Assembly: GCA_963710975.1 (NCBI GenBank)
Contig: CAVQCG010000003.1
Location: forward strand, 558,001 to 622,000
Direction of reading: 5' to 3'
From: JBBQXH01 sp963710975
GTDB taxonomy: Bacteria > Actinomycetota > Thermoleophilia > Gaiellales > Gaiellaceae
Length of the DNA stretch: 64,000 nucleotides
Positions within the stretch are counted from its first letter, which is position 1; every line of letters starts with the position of its first letter. Below are positions 63,956 through 64,000 of the stretch, piece by piece. The position numbers and the translations under genes are program-made. The notes beneath the pieces were generated by a model that was not told where the DNA came from, made no database searches, and saw nothing but the letters and a program-made list of their open reading frames with translations.

Positions 63956-64000
63956 ACACCCTCCTCTCGCACTGAAACCCCCGCCGTTTCATGCGTCACG

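Overview
The window is high-GC (roughly two thirds G+C by eye), densely packed DNA with many ATGA/GTGA stop-start overlaps, GTG/TTG starts and strong GGAGG-type ribosome binding sites. DivIVA, maltokinase, EMO-like ETF:menaquinone oxidoreductase, Suc_Fer-like and MacB-type transporter genes point to an Actinomycetota bacterium. A deep lineage such as Thermoleophilia is my best guess, but it is not proven. No rRNA, tRNA, CRISPR array or transposase gene was found.

Layout. 0-5.3 kb: surface-polysaccharide genes (heparinase-like, a secreted NodB deacetylase carrying tandem carbohydrate-binding and Ig-like repeats, a secreted jelly-roll protein), lower in GC and badly broken. 5.4-13 kb: DivIVA, an Orn/Lys/Arg-type decarboxylase, a hydroxyacid-oxoacid transhydrogenase, a PEP-mutase/isocitrate-lyase family enzyme, a glycosyltransferase, maltokinase and a SIS protein. 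13-18 kb: paired unknown secreted proteins, an RseB-like protein, a GNAT, a MITE-like palindrome, an acid phosphatase and an alcohol dehydrogenase. 18.1-22 kb: an operon of diadenylate cyclase, glycosyltransferase, two membrane proteins and a NodB deacetylase. 22-27.4 kb: an IclR regulator followed by a glycine/sarcosine/betaine-reductase-type operon (grdE, grdB, grdC, trxA, grdA) in which grdB and grdA each carry an in-frame TGA exactly where selenocysteine sits in the known proteins. 27.4-40.6 kb: amine and omega-amino-acid catabolism (amidohydrolase, Rieske protein, APC permease, FAD oxidase, aminobutyraldehyde-type dehydrogenase, two class III aminotransferases, Rieske oxygenase, ATP-grasp enzyme, Ntn-hydrolase) plus, on the other strand, a small gene with an in-frame TGA that looks like an undescribed selenoprotein. 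40.7-48.7 kb: MacB-type ABC transporter, HtrA protease, K+ channel, GcvT-like protein, DUF1989, Suc_Fer-like. 49-56.3 kb: a minus-strand operon of trimethylamine dehydrogenase, ETF beta/alpha, prephenate dehydratase, a membrane cytochrome b/FeS ETF oxidoreductase and a SnoaL protein. 56.3-64 kb: aldehyde dehydrogenase, a shattered GMC oxidoreductase with its subunit-3 partner, DUF2237, double GNAT, REP-like hairpins, universal stress protein and a second APC permease.

How the genes may work together (inference). If the Grd-type complex cleaves betaine, it would release trimethylamine. The trimethylamine dehydrogenase, whose active-site residues are all retained, could demethylate that and pass electrons through ETF and the membrane FeS oxidoreductase to quinone. 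The flanking dehydrogenases, aminotransferases and permeases fit a lifestyle of scavenging osmolytes and polyamines. grdD, the acetyl-phosphate-forming partner of grdC, is not in the window.

Quality warning. About 17 genes contain one or more reading-frame breaks across otherwise full-length conserved sequence, spread over the whole window, while genes of up to 852 codons are intact. Residual insertion/deletion errors in the assembly are the likely main cause. Breaks cluster most densely at 0-4 kb and 57.8-59.4 kb, where real decay is also possible.
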